Below are positions 1 to 10,300 of a DNA stretch of 64,000 nt, piece after piece; position 1 is the stretch's first letter; each line of letters opens with the position of its first letter. The notes below the pieces were generated by a model. It did not search any database. It was not told where the DNA came from and saw only the letters and a list, made by a program, of their open reading frames with translations. The stretch is from Paenibacillus radicis (ex Xue et al. 2023) (GTDB lineage: Bacteria; Bacillota; Bacilli; Paenibacillales; NBRC-103111). The translations under genes and the position numbers were made by a program. Where the stretch lies: contig NZ_JANQBD010000014.1 in the NCBI RefSeq assembly GCF_024722015.1, positions 1 to 64,000 on the forward strand, in the 5' to 3' direction.

Positions 1-139
1 CAGCTCCCGCGCCTTCGCTTGGGCTGCACCCTCACCCTTTATAACGTCTGAATATTCAAACAACTAACTTTTCTTATCCATCGTCCCGATGGATAAACCT
101 ACCTTACACAAACTTCTTGACGCTACCCCTAAATGTGCT

Positions 140-236
140 ATATCGACCTAAATAGAGGTAGTTTTTCCAGCTAAATGATCGATTTCGAGAATAGAGACAA
201 AATTAGCGTGATGTTTTCCAGTTAGTGGTGCTAGCT
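140..236. repeat. Degenerate intergenic repeat, copy 1
   Basis: The stretch contains GTTTTTCCAGCTAAATGA, a GATTTCGAGAATA core and AATTAGCGTGATGTTTTCC. The same succession, with roughly two thirds of bases matching by eye, occurs at about 15395-15475 (CTTTTCCAGTTAGATTGATT, then AATTAACGTGAGGATTTCC). Both copies are non-coding. It looks like a decaying dispersed repeat; no protein or transposase is associated with it. Confidence 0.45.
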
Positions 237-330
237 ACCATACTAGAGTTCAGTTTATACACTAAAGTCAAGTTCAAATTTTGGGGTCGAGCCTTATATA
301 ATGTTTTTTAGTAACATACTCGTTCTCTAA

Positions 331-561
331 TTCTTGGTTTGTCCTTCTTGGTTTGTCCTTCTTGCTTTGTCCTTCTTGCTTTGTCCTTCTTGCTTTGTCC
401 TTCTTGCTTTGTCCTTCTTGCTTTGTCCTTCTTGCTTTGTCCTTCTTGCTTTGTCCTTCTTGCTTTGTCCTTCTTGCTTTGTCCTTCTTGCTTTGTCCTT
501 CTTGCTTTGTCCTTCTTGCTTTGTCCTTCTTGCTTTGTCCTTCTCGGTTTGTCGTTCTTTA
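331..561. repeat. 14-bp tandem repeat array, about 16 copies
   Basis: The unit TTTGTCCTTCTTGC recurs every 14 bases. TTTGTCC begins at 338, 352, 366 and so on to 534, which is 15 regular copies; a degenerate copy (TTTGTCG) follows at 548. The first two units carry GG in place of GC. Most of the middle copies are identical, which suggests recent expansion by slippage or unequal recombination. The unit is not a multiple of three, so any translation would cycle through all frames with a 14-residue period. One strand is strongly polypyrimidine. Confidence 0.95.
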
Positions 562-1005
562 TTTCTTCTATTGGTTTGTCCTTCCCGTTCTCTCCTACCT
601 TGGTTTATCATTCTCGCTCCCTCCCGCCCCTATCTCGCCCACGCGCTTAGAATCCCGGTCTCGCCTAAGTGTTTCATCACACTTGTCCTGTCATCCTAGC
701 TCTCTCCTACCCGCTTCAGATCTTTCTCTCCTACATGTTTCGTTTCCAATCTCCCCTACGCATCAACTCCCCCCTTATCTCCGAGGTGTTTGCAATCTCT
801 CACGAGCTTTTTACACAGCTGCCTTTCTCCTTGTGACATACATGGATTTCAGTGGATAACTTTTCATCCTGATGTATTTTCGATTTTTTTTTACACTTTT
901 CGATCATCAATCATGGGGAGATTCACACTTCTTTCACAAAGCATTGATAAAGTAAATGGAAATAATACAATAAATGTTGAAAGCGCTTTGAAAGGAGAAG
1001 CTTAA

Positions 1006-2703
1006 ATGGCATTGCAGCGCAATAAAAAATGGATCCTTATAATAATTGGATTGGCCGTGGTTGGAGCAGGCACTTATCTTTACATGAACAAAAATACTAA
1101 ACAACAAGCCTCCGCTCCTCAAGAAAAAATCACTGAAATCAAAAAGGGTACCATTCGTTCCACTGTGTCCGGTACATCCCAATTTGAAGCAAGAGATATT
1201 CAGAATGTGATCGCTCCAGCCGATGGCACTATCAAAAGAATGAACCTGACCCGGAATCAAGCCGTTAAAAAAGGCGATGTATTATTGGAAATCTCTGATC
1301 TTACCCAAGAAATAACCTTGCAGGAAGCTCAAGTCAATCTCCAACAGCTGGAAAATGATCTGAACGATTTGCTCACCCAGCAAAGCAACATGAAAATCTA
1401 CACTCCAAGAAGCGGAATATTGACGCTTGGAAGCAATCTAGAGACGGGCTCTAGTGTAAATAAGACAAGCAGGATAGCTACTATATCCGATCAAACGATT
1501 TTGAGTGCCAAGCTGCCTTTTTTATTAGATGACGCAACTCAATTCTCCATCGGTGATTCCATCGATTTGACGGTGGACGGATTTAACTTGACCAAAACCG
1601 CTACTGTAGACTCGATAAGCAATCAAATCAAATCCGATCCTAGCGGCGGAAAGCTGCTCGAGGTTGAAATTAAGGTAAAAAATGATGGAACCCTGACATC
1701 TGGCATGAAGGTGAAGGGAAAAGCAAAGCTCGGTAGCAGAACCGTAGAATCAACCGATAGGGGAACGTTGGACTATGTAGATGTTGAAACTGTGCTGGCT
1801 AATACAAGCGGAACGATCAAAGAACTGAAGCTGAAGAACGGAAATTACATAACCAAAGGCGATTTAATTGTGACTGTCGTGAATGATACGCTGCAAAAAG
1901 ATATTAATACCAAGCAAGCAGCCGTTGACCGTCAGAAAAATACAATAAACAGTCTCCAGGAGAAATTTAATAAGCTTACAATTACCGCGCCTTTTGACGG
2001 CGTGTTTTCTACGGATTTTGCCAATAAGAAAAGCAATGTGCTTGCCAGCTATCCTGTAGGATCAACAGTGGAGGTCAATACGTTGTTTGGTGCCGTTGCC
2101 AGTCTTGATTATATGCAATTGCCTATTCAGGTAGATGAGCTCGATCTTCCGAATGTCAAAACAGGTCTGAAAGCGACAGTAAAGGTTGATTCCTTGCCCA
2201 ATAAAATTTTTGAAGGCGAGGTCATACAGGTTTCAACTGTAGGTACAACTACCAACGGTGTAACCTTCTTCGATGTGGTCATTTCGGTAAAAAACACCAG
2301 TGAGCTGCGGTACGGCATGACAGCTACTTCTGAAATTATTTTTCAGGATAAAAAAGATATTATTACTCTACCAATCGAAGCCCTTCAGCAGCAGCAAGGA
2401 AAACGGTATGTAACGCTGCAAAATCCTGACGGTACAAGAGAAGATAAGCACGAGGTAAAAATAGGCATTCGCAATAAAACCGATATTGAAATTACCGATG
2501 GCTTGAAGGCTGGCGATAAGGTAGTTATTCCACTCCGTCAGCAAAAAACGCAAAATGCCAGCCAAGCGGATATTGACCGAATAAGACAGCAATTTCAGCA
2601 AAGCGGCGCTGCAGGTGGTCAGGCTGGTCCTGGTGGCGGTGCAGGGAATCCTCCTGGCGCTGGTGGTGGCGGCACACAGAGATCAGGTGGAGGCGGACGG
2701 TAA
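1006..2703 (+). CDS. HlyD/MacA-type efflux adaptor (membrane fusion protein)
   Basis: This 565-residue protein is the adaptor of an ABC efflux or export system. Residues 9-26 form one N-terminal membrane anchor. Residues about 67-98 hold a first lipoyl-like half domain (APADGTIKRM followed by VKKGDVLLEIS), then a short helical segment; a second lipoyl-like unit (SGTIKELKLKNG, TKGDLIVTV) lies near 255-300 with a second helix (300-325), followed by beta-barrel and membrane-proximal regions. The last ~35 residues are Gly/Pro-rich and look unstructured. ATG at 1006 follows AAAGGAGAAG. The ATPase and permease genes follow at 29 bp, so this is the first gene of a MacA-MacB-like operon. The substrate is unknown; the exported protein at 4852 is a possible client. 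Confidence 0.9.
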   Translation: MALQRNKKWILIIIGLAVVGAGTYLYMNKNTKQQASAPQEKITEIKKGTIRSTVSGTSQFEARDIQNVIAPADGTIKRMNLTRNQAVKKGDVLLEISDLTQEITLQEAQVNLQQLENDLNDLLTQQSNMKIYTPRSGILTLGSNLETGSSVNKTSRIATISDQTILSAKLPFLLDDATQFSIGDSIDLTVDGFNLTKTATVDSISNQIKSDPSGGKLLEVEIKVKNDGTLTSGMKVKGKAKLGSRTVESTDRGTLDYVDVETVLANTSGTIKELKLKNGNYITKGDLIVTVVNDTLQKDINTKQAAVDRQKNTINSLQEKFNKLTITAPFDGVFSTDFANKKSNVLASYPVGSTVEVNTLFGAVASLDYMQLPIQVDELDLPNVKTGLKATVKVDSLPNKIFEGEVIQVSTVGTTTNGVTFFDVVISVKNTSELRYGMTATSEIIFQDKKDIITLPIEALQQQQGKRYVTLQNPDGTREDKHEVKIGIRNKTDIEITDGLKAGDKVVIPLRQQKTQNASQADIDRIRQQFQQSGAAGGQAGPGGGAGNPPGAGGGGTQRSGGGGR

Positions 2704-2732
2704 GGAAATGTGCGGAAAGGAAGGACTCCGGA

Positions 2733-3449
2733 ATGGCTGAAATGATTGAATTGCAGAACATCACGAAGGTGTATGAACGAGGCGCGGAAAAGCTGCACAT
2801 CTTAAACGATCTCTCCTTGTCTGTAGCAAAGGGCGATTTTGTGGCTATTGTCGGGCCTAGCGGATCGGGGAAATCCACACTTATGAATATGATCGGTTTG
2901 TTGGATGTACCTACTTCAGGAGCCTACACACTGGATGGCGTGGCAACCGAAAACATGAATGATAATAGCCTTGCAGAGCTTAGAAACAAGAAAATCGGCT
3001 TTATTTTTCAACAATTTAATTTGCTTCCCCGCCTTAATGCATTGGAGAATGTGGAGCTGCCCATGATTTATTCCGGTCTAAATAAAAAGGCTCGCAGGGA
3101 AAGAGCACAGCAAATGCTGGAGCTGCTCGGCATGGGTCAACGCGGACATCATAAGCCAAGCGAACTGTCAGGCGGTCAGCAGCAGCGGGTTGCTATCGCA
3201 AGGGCCTTATCGATCGGGCCGTCACTGCTTCTAGCGGATGAGCCGACAGGCGCTCTCGATTCAAAGACCGGCAACGAAGTGCTGGAGCTGGTTATGCGGC
3301 TTAATGAGGAAGGCAATACTATCGTGCTCATTACCCACGACTCCCATATAGCGGATCATGCGAGAAGGGTCATTTCAATCCGTGATGGGGCGATTGTAGG
3401 AGATCAACGATTATTGGAAATTCCTGCAGCACCAGAGGTGACATTATGA
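2733..3449 (+). CDS. ABC transporter ATP-binding protein, MacB/LolD type
   Basis: This is a 238-residue nucleotide-binding subunit. It has Walker A GPSGSGKST (residues 43-51), Q-loop FQQFN, signature LSGGQQQRVAIARAL, Walker B LLLADEPTGALD and switch His in LITHD. The ADEPTGALDSKTG stretch is typical of the MacB/LolD/FtsE branch that works with FtsX-fold permeases. A GGAAAGGAAGG site precedes ATG 2733. The stop overlaps the start of the permease (ATGA at 3446-3449), a sign of translational coupling. Confidence 0.95.
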   Translation: MAEMIELQNITKVYERGAEKLHILNDLSLSVAKGDFVAIVGPSGSGKSTLMNMIGLLDVPTSGAYTLDGVATENMNDNSLAELRNKKIGFIFQQFNLLPRLNALENVELPMIYSGLNKKARRERAQQMLELLGMGQRGHHKPSELSGGQQQRVAIARALSIGPSLLLADEPTGALDSKTGNEVLELVMRLNEEGNTIVLITHDSHIADHARRVISIRDGAIVGDQRLLEIPAAPEVTL

Positions 3450-4624
3450 ATCCAATCGAGCTTGTCTCAATGGCGCTTCGGACCATCGCTTCCAGTCCTA
3501 TGCGGACATTGCTCACCATGCTAGGTGTCATTATCGGTGTGAGCTCTGTAATCACTTTGGTTTCCATAGGGCAAGGTACTTCAGCGCAAATTGAAAAGCA
3601 ATACGAAAGCCTAGGTACAAATCTGCTGGTTGTGAATGTGCTAGGTAATGGCCGTGCCACTCAGCTGGATTATAATGATTTAATGCAGCTCGAGCAGCTG
3701 CCCGAAATCAACTCCATTGCTCCGACAATGGTCAAAAGCGGCTCCAATATTAAATATGACCGCAGGCAGGAAAAGTACACGGTCGTCGGTACTAATGACC
3801 GGTATTTACCGCTCATGAAAGGCGAGCTGTCGGCAGGCCGATTTGTAATAGACGCGGATATGGAATTCCGCAATCCTGTAGCTATATTCGGCAGCACAGT
3901 GGCCAAAGATTATTTTGGTTCGCTCGACCCAATAGGTGAGGATATCAACATCGATGGCATCGTGTTTACTATAGTTGGTGTCCTCAAGGAAAAAGGCTCC
4001 TCCATAAGCGGGGTATCCTTGGACAACTCCGTGTTTGTTCCTTTGGAAACGGCACGTAGAGCGTTCAAGCTCGGGAACATCCGTACAACGTACCTGGAGG
4101 CTCCAACCAAGGACCAACTGTCTATGACTCAGAGTACGATAACCCAGTATTTGACTTATAAATTCAAAAGCAGCTCCGGCTTTCAAATTATGAATCAAGA
4201 CGAATTAATGAAAGCGCGTGTGGAAGCAGCCAGCACACTTACGAATCAATTGATCGCAGTAGCCTGTATCTCGCTTTTGGTTGGCGGTATCGGGATTATG
4301 AATATTATGCTCGTTACTGTCAGCGAACGGACTAGAGAAATCGGCATCCGCAAATCGATAGGCGCCAAACGTCGCAATATCCTAATGCAATTTTTAATAG
4401 AGGCTACAGTAATTAGCGGTCTTGGCGGAATTATCGGACTGCTGCTTGGAAGCGGCTTGTCGCTCGCATGGCCCATGATTAATCCAAAGCAACCTACACA
4501 GCTTTCATTGGAGGTCGGCTTGTATGCATTTCTGTTTTCGGTAGGAGTCGGAATGATTTTTGGATTGTATCCGGCCAACAAAGCTTCCAAGCTTCGGCCC
4601 ATTGATGCTCTTCGTTCCGATTAG
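3446..4624 (+). CDS. ABC transporter permease, MacB/FtsX family
   Basis: This 392-residue permease has one N-terminal membrane helix (residues about 18-42), an extracytoplasmic MacB-type domain (about 45-240) and three C-terminal helices (about 265-290, 310-345, 355-378). Between the helices is the conserved FtsX-family stretch TVSERTREIGIRKSIGAK. The length matches Gram-positive MacB-like permeases that have the ATPase as a separate protein. It is co-transcribed with the adaptor and ATPase, and together they form a tripartite-like exporter as in macrolide or peptide export systems. No substrate can be assigned from sequence. Confidence 0.93.
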   Translation: MNPIELVSMALRTIASSPMRTLLTMLGVIIGVSSVITLVSIGQGTSAQIEKQYESLGTNLLVVNVLGNGRATQLDYNDLMQLEQLPEINSIAPTMVKSGSNIKYDRRQEKYTVVGTNDRYLPLMKGELSAGRFVIDADMEFRNPVAIFGSTVAKDYFGSLDPIGEDINIDGIVFTIVGVLKEKGSSISGVSLDNSVFVPLETARRAFKLGNIRTTYLEAPTKDQLSMTQSTITQYLTYKFKSSSGFQIMNQDELMKARVEAASTLTNQLIAVACISLLVGGIGIMNIMLVTVSERTREIGIRKSIGAKRRNILMQFLIEATVISGLGGIIGLLLGSGLSLAWPMINPKQPTQLSLEVGLYAFLFSVGVGMIFGLYPANKASKLRPIDALRSD

Positions 4625-4689
4625 CGCTTGATCATAGCCATATATTTAATAAATGATTTGCCAACATAAACGTCAGTAAATTTTTAAGA

Positions 4690-4838
4690 GGCAGGTTTTC
4701 CAAACGGATCGCTTTTAACATATGCTTACGAAATTGGCTTTCCAATCGGATTGCAACAGCATTTGCTTACCAGGCTGCCCTTCGAAATGGATTGCACCGC
4801 ATATGCTTACGAAGCTTGCTTCCTTCGGAAAGCCTTTA
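4690..4838 (+). repeat. Three to four imperfect ~41-bp direct repeats
   Basis: The block CATATGCTTACGAA...GGCTTTCC...TCGGATTGCAACAG (from about 4719) is followed by CATTTGCTTACCAGGCTGCC...AAATGGATTGCACCG and CATATGCTTACGAAGCTTGC...TTCGGAAAGC. A fourth, more degenerate copy (GGTTTTCCAAACGGATCGC) precedes them at about 4693. The array fills the gap between the permease stop and the ribosome binding site of the 4852 gene, so it lies in a transcribed leader. Function is unknown. Confidence 0.7.
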
Positions 4839-4851
4839 GGAGGAGATCAAA

Positions 4852-7257
4852 TTGAAACGCCAACTGCTACATTCAATAAAATCAGGAAAAAAAGGATTGC
4901 TTTACGCTCTAATTGCAGGCTCTACTTGCTTGCTCGCCTATATGCCCTCGGCCTATGCCGGCAAGGAAGGGGTATTTCTGGCTAATGATACTTACTTTAC
5001 GCTGGAGAATGCTGCCTTTTCAGCTGGCGTAGATACTTCTACTATGCAGTTTACACTTAATTTGCATAACGGTGGAGAAAGCGACATTGACTTCAATAAT
5101 TATGGAGTTCTCCTTGTGGATGACCAAGGCAACCGTTACCCTGCCAAGCTAACGAGCAAGCAAACAGCCCGTGTTATACCTGGACATGATCAGCAATTCC
5201 GCTTTTTGTCCGAGGTTGTTTCTAATGTGACACCTGAGCAGCTGAAGGTGAATCTTTATAAATGGGATGCCAGTCAGTCCGATTCCTCGGCAAGCTTAGG
5301 AGAACTATCGGTGGCGGCCGTATCTGCGACAACAGAACTCGTACCTTCAGAGCCGGGAGCTTCCGATCAGCTGCTAATCTCTTTGCATGATATCAGCTCC
5401 TCTTACTCTCAGGAATCCATAGTTTCGTTAAGAATAGGCAGCAGCTATGAGGTTGCGGAGAGTGGAAGCTCATATCTCTACACAGATCTATATGTACAAA
5501 ATGGGGGAAGTTCCAGCGTTCAGCTTCCCTCCGGTCTTCAGCTGCGATTGAAAGGCAAGGATTCTAGCACCTACTCCGGCTCAATTGTTGGCGGCAGCTC
5601 AGCTACGCTGCTTCCCAAAAAGATGACCAAGCTATCGCTTCGAACTTTGATTCCGAATACATTCGATGCACATCAATACACACTTGAGTCACTATATGAA
5701 GTTTCCTCCGAAGAGCGGATACTGGGAAGCTTCCCTATTTCCGGGACGCTAGCTTCTTTGCCAATCGGCAAAGAGCAGCCGTACGCGTTATACGACACAG
5801 GTAATGGTCTTACAGTTAAAGCTGATAAAGCAGTGGCTATTAAGCAGGCGGATGGGTATCTGGTACAAACAACCGTTAAAATCCGAAACAGCAGCGCTAA
5901 AATAGCAACACTCCCTACCCTAAGTGCCGCTTATCAAATTGGTACGGAGAGCATCAACGCCGCAGGACAGGATCAATCGATTCGAAGCGGTTTTCTTTCT
6001 CCTGAGCAAACCGCATCCTATCGCTATGCAGTAGTATTACCGGAAGGAGTTGATCCTGCTGCTGTGAAATTTACGCTTTTTGAACAAAAGTCGAATGCAG
6101 CAAGCTCAGAATCAACCTCCAGCTCCACCAATAATAATTCTGGCAGCAATACTAACAACAACCAGAATCAAACAGCAACCACTACCAACAATACAAGCAG
6201 CAACACGAATTTGAACTCGGGTTCCAGCAATGGCTCCAATACTAATTCCAATTCCAATTCAACAACCGGTTCCAGCTCGGCTTCCGGCAATAATAACAGT
6301 ACTAACACAAGCTCTAACACAAATAGCTCCAATACTAATTCCAATTCCAATACGACTAATAGTTCGACCAACTCATCTACAAATTCTAGCAACAACAAGT
6401 CCAGCTTATCTGACAAAAATCCTGTCATGCTTGTTTCTTTAAGCAATATCGATCAGACGGACAACATGATCAGACAAGCATTGTCTTATCAATTTGGAAC
6501 GCCGTTTTCTTTTGCACCTAATGGTTTGATTGATAAAAATCTGGAAATATCGCTTGTTGAGCTGCATATGCATGAAAACAGCGATTTCGGGTACAAAACA
6601 GCCGTCGCCAAATACAAGCTGACAAATCGTGGTCTCTCTACTCTGCCATTGCCCAATCTAGGGACTGAGCTTATTAACGGTCAGGGCCTTGCATTTGCAG
6701 GAGAACGACAAACCTCGGCAGCCGATAAGCTTGCGCCCAATACAAGCTATGTTGTTAGCTATTCCTACTTATTACCGTCCGCTGAGGATGGCAAACAGCT
6801 TGCATTGAATTTCACAGATCCGAAAGCATCCGCATCTGGTAAGCTGTCGATTGGCACTTATCAAGCGTCCGTTCAGCCGGAATCCAACGATGAACGCATC
6901 AGCTTCTTCCCGTTTGAAGTCAGCTTCGATGATTACAGAATTAATACTTCCTACAGCAGCTCAAATTACACATACCGACTGGATCTTACGCTTACTGTAA
7001 ATATGAAAGAACCTGTCATTGTGGATCAAAGCTTTTCGCAAATGGAATTCGAGCTGGTTGACGGTTTGAAGCGAGTTCTTGGCTCACAAACGATGGCTTT
7101 CACAGGCACGCAAAAATTAATAAGCGGACTGCAAAAAATTTCATTCTCCAATATTAAAACCGAGCAGTTCGAAACCGGTCTGCTCATCAATGTATACGAA
7201 ACGATCAACACACCGTCAGGCCCAGCCAAACGTCTTGTTAAGCAGCTAAAGCAGTAG
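4852..7257 (+). CDS. Large exported protein with repeated beta-type modules and an Asn/Ser/Thr-rich linker
   Basis: This is an 801-residue secreted or surface protein of unknown function. It starts with TTG at 4852, seven bases after TAGGAGGAG; a Sec signal peptide (residues 1-36) ends in a likely AYA cleavage site. Residues about 40-410 contain three modules of 100-130 residues with similar spacing of beta-strand-like text (hydrophobic stretch, LQNGG or LHNGG turn, LLPK/VIPG turn), reminiscent of small immunoglobulin-like domains seen in Firmicute lipoproteins. Residues about 415-520 are almost only Asn, Ser, Thr and Gly, a flexible spacer. A fourth and fifth module follow. It lies 227 bp downstream of the MacB-like operon with no terminator between, so it may be its partner. 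No catalytic motif was seen. Confidence 0.75.
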   Translation: MKRQLLHSIKSGKKGLLYALIAGSTCLLAYMPSAYAGKEGVFLANDTYFTLENAAFSAGVDTSTMQFTLNLHNGGESDIDFNNYGVLLVDDQGNRYPAKLTSKQTARVIPGHDQQFRFLSEVVSNVTPEQLKVNLYKWDASQSDSSASLGELSVAAVSATTELVPSEPGASDQLLISLHDISSSYSQESIVSLRIGSSYEVAESGSSYLYTDLYVQNGGSSSVQLPSGLQLRLKGKDSSTYSGSIVGGSSATLLPKKMTKLSLRTLIPNTFDAHQYTLESLYEVSSEERILGSFPISGTLASLPIGKEQPYALYDTGNGLTVKADKAVAIKQADGYLVQTTVKIRNSSAKIATLPTLSAAYQIGTESINAAGQDQSIRSGFLSPEQTASYRYAVVLPEGVDPAAVKFTLFEQKSNAASSESTSSSTNNNSGSNTNNNQNQTATTTNNTSSNTNLNSGSSNGSNTNSNSNSTTGSSSASGNNNSTNTSSNTNSSNTNSNSNTTNSSTNSSTNSSNNKSSLSDKNPVMLVSLSNIDQTDNMIRQALSYQFGTPFSFAPNGLIDKNLEISLVELHMHENSDFGYKTAVAKYKLTNRGLSTLPLPNLGTELINGQGLAFAGERQTSAADKLAPNTSYVVSYSYLLPSAEDGKQLALNFTDPKASASGKLSIGTYQASVQPESNDERISFFPFEVSFDDYRINTSYSSSNYTYRLDLTLTVNMKEPVIVDQSFSQMEFELVDGLKRVLGSQTMAFTGTQKLISGLQKISFSNIKTEQFETGLLINVYETINTPSGPAKRLVKQLKQ

Positions 7258-7283
7258 CTTTAGCAGTGCAATAAACAAACTTA

Positions 7284-7315
7284 ACCCGCCAGTTTCCTAT
7301 AAGGGTACTGGCAGG
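7284..7315. terminator. Hairpin between convergent genes
   Basis: CCGCCAGT and ACTGGCAG form the arms of a stem with an internal region between them, in the 86-bp gap between the convergent genes ending at 7257 and 7344. Neither side has a strong T-run, so it is at best a modest bidirectional terminator. Confidence 0.5.
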
Positions 7316-7343
7316 TCTATTATCATTTCAGCTATTATTGGAT

Positions 7344-10300
7344 TCAACCAGCACTTACGATCTCGATCAGCAGCGTTTTGATCTCATAAGGCTTGACCGC
7401 AAGACGAATTACGGCATCGCTGCTAACCTCACCGATAGGTCGCTCCATCAGGTCGCTCTCCTGCCAGCTCAGGATTTGATAGTCGCTTGACAACTCTACC
7501 CATCCGCGTTGACCGGCAAATTCGTGGAAACGCAAAACGATGAGGCTGCTGTCCTCCGCTTTTTTCACAGCATCGATATGCACATGCTCGGACGATAACC
7601 GGAAGAGCGATGCTCTCGTTTGAACTGCCACGGCTCCTTGCTTGATTACCAGCGGCACATTCAAATCCCAAGCTTCCTGAACCGTACGACCTTCCAGCCA
7701 GTCTCCGGAATGTGGAAGCAGCGAGTATGTAAACTCGTGATGTCCCTGATCTGCTTGAGGATCTGGAACAAGCGCGGACTTAATTAAAGTTAGTCGCATC
7801 AGATTATCTTTGATGTCATAGCCATACTTGCAGTCATTCAGCAAGCTGACACCATATCCGCGTTCGGACAAATCAGCCCACTGATGTCCTACTACCTCAA
7901 ATCGGGCATAATCCCAGCTTGTATTCCAATGGGTAGGACGTTTAACATTGCCGAATTGAATGTCATAGGATGCCTCTGTGGAACGGATCTCTACCGGGAA
8001 TGCAGCCTTGAGCAGCTTCCTTTGCTCATGCCAGTCCACGATGGTTTTGAAATCGATCCGGCGGGAATCACTATATACAATTAGCTGCTGTGTAATTGTT
8101 GAATCTTTATACTTCCAAGCAAATCGTACAACTGCTCTTACAGGTCCGTTTTCCACTACTTCAATTGAGGTCAGCTCACGGATTTCTTCCGTTTTTTCCT
8201 GATAATAAATATCGATATCCCATGCCTCATGACGGCTCTTCGGCTTATCTTCGAACACTTGCAGCACATTTCCGTTAGAGCCTGCCGCGAGCACCTCACG
8301 TTGGGACATTTTATCCCAAATCGATGTCAATTGACCTGTTCCATTCCAGTGCAGCGAGTAATGCGGTGTTTCTATTCCATTGCCGGTAGTAATAAATGGA
8401 TGCGGCTTCTTATCCGTATTCTCTGATTCCTCTGAACAGTAGCGAATTATACTAGATCCCAAGGACGGCACCGCTTGTACCTGTACCAGCCAACCGTCAA
8501 CACTACGCTGGGATGCTAACACATTCCCTTGCTCATCCTTCCATACCCCTTCCGTGCCTGATGCATCAAGGCTGCGGTCTGATTGTACAAGCACCAATCC
8601 CCCACGCTCCCAGCCTGAGCTGTTCCATACGGTATATTCCGCTATTCCGGTTTCAGTCTGCCGGACAGTCAATACTGAAGCCGCATGATTGTTTGCAGCT
8701 TGCAATAAACGTTCCGCTTCTTCATATTCAAGGCGCGAATCATCATAAACCTCCTGAATCGATGAGCCTGGGATAATATCGTGGAACTGGTTGCGCAGCA
8801 CGATTTTCCACGCTTCAGCCAGCTTGCTCCGGTCGTAGAACGACCAGTCGCCTGCCTCCAGGCTGCCCATAATGCCAAGCCACTCCGTCTCACGCGCCAA
8901 CAGCTCCAGCTTCCGATTCATCCGCTTATTATAAGCTTGACTCGTATAGGTACCCCGGTGAAGCTCCAAATACAATTCGCCATCCCATGTATGCACATAT
9001 TCATCCGTTTGGGCAATTGTTTGCTGCAGCTCTGCGAAATACTCATCCACGCGTCCGGTTGTCACATTCGGAACTCCCGGCAGCTCGCTCAGCCTGCGCC
9101 TCAGCTCCAGCATTTCGCGGTTTACACCGCCGCCGCCATCACCATAGCCATACGCAAGCAGCAATTCACGGTTTACTGGCTTATCTCTGTATGTTTCCCA
9201 TATGCCGTTCACCGAGCTTGCCGTAACTTCTCCGTTATACGTATACAACCAGCCTCCTGCATTATCCGGTGTAGTAATGAAATGGGTCAGCACCTCGGTC
9301 CCATCAATACCACGCCATTGGAACGTGTCATGAGGCATCCGGTTATACTGGTTCCAGCTAATTTTGGTAGTCATGAATGTATCGATGCCGGATTTTTTCA
9401 AAATTTGAGGCAAAGCCCAGCTATAGCCAAATACATCGGGCAGCCACAGGTACGTACACTCTGTACCAAACTCATCTCGCAGAAAACGCGTTCCATACAG
9501 TAGCTGCCGCACCAGCGATTCTCCTGAGGTCAGATTACAGTCTGCTTCCAGCCACATGCCGCCGCCTGCCTCCCAGCGTCCTTCCTTAACCCGCTCCTGG
9601 ATTTGGGCGTAAATATCCGGATAATCCGTTTTGATATAATCATATAACTGCGGCATTGTTTGTAGAAATACATAATCGGGAAAAAGTTCCATCAAACGCA
9701 GAACAGTCGAAAAGGATCTCGCCGCTTTCTCTCGGGTATGCTTCAGCCTCCACAGCCAAGCAACATCGATATGGGTATGGCCGATACAGCGAACGGTAAC
9801 CGCATGCTGTTTGGGCAGCTGCTGAACGGAGGTACGCAGCGATTCTGCCGCAGCCGTTAATGAAGCATAGAAATCGGCTGACCCGGGCCTCGACCAATCA
9901 ACCAGCAAAAAAGCGCGATCTGCCGCGGACAACAGCAATTGCCGTTCGGGCGAATGCTCATGAAGCACCTTAATAACCTGTAACGCCGCACGTGCTGTAT
10001 AATACAGATCATCCGCGTCCGCATCTAGCCAGCACAGCTCTGCCCGCTTCAGCTGATGCTCCATAATGGCAAGCGGCTTATAACCGCCAAGTCCGGACCA
10101 CAACCGGAAGCACAAGCTTACCGTTGTTCCAGCTGACTCCTCAGCAAAAAACACCTCTTGATGGTTCGTATCCACACCTTGATAGGGCTGACCGTTCACA
10201 TATAGTAAAGACTCAAAGCCTGCATTATTACCGCCACCGCCCTTGCCAAAATCAAAACGTCCTACGATTTTACGGCCTTGCCAGGAAGCCGGCACATCTA

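Larger units (their letters stand above)
1..1005. other. Non-coding leader region with no supported gene
   Basis: No convincing gene is seen before the adaptor gene at 1006. Bases 140-236 resemble an intergenic repeat near 15.4 kb, 331-561 is a 14-bp tandem array, and 560-800 is pyrimidine-rich. Open frames here exist because the 14-bp unit has no stop codon in several frames; their translations are low-complexity Leu/Cys/Ser or Lys/Arg/Glu/Gln strings. The promoter of the 1006 operon presumably lies in the last 150 bases, but no confident -35/-10 pair was picked out. Confidence 0.6.

Noticed and set aside
327..611. 94-codon minus-strand frame encoding repeated Lys/Arg/Glu/Gln 14-mers, with a purine-rich stretch resembling a ribosome site
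   Set aside because: It is the translation of the 14-bp tandem array; the purine-rich stretch is just the complement of the polypyrimidine region, and all plus frames are open for the same reason.
334..859. Three overlapping plus-strand Leu/Cys/Ser-rich frames that look like membrane proteins
   Set aside because: They arise from the same 14-bp repeat read in three frames; no ribosome binding site and no non-repeat domain.
6168..6446. Leu/Val/Glu-rich minus-strand frame inside the 801-residue gene
   Set aside because: It is the complement of the Asn/Ser/Thr codon-repeat linker, a composition artefact.
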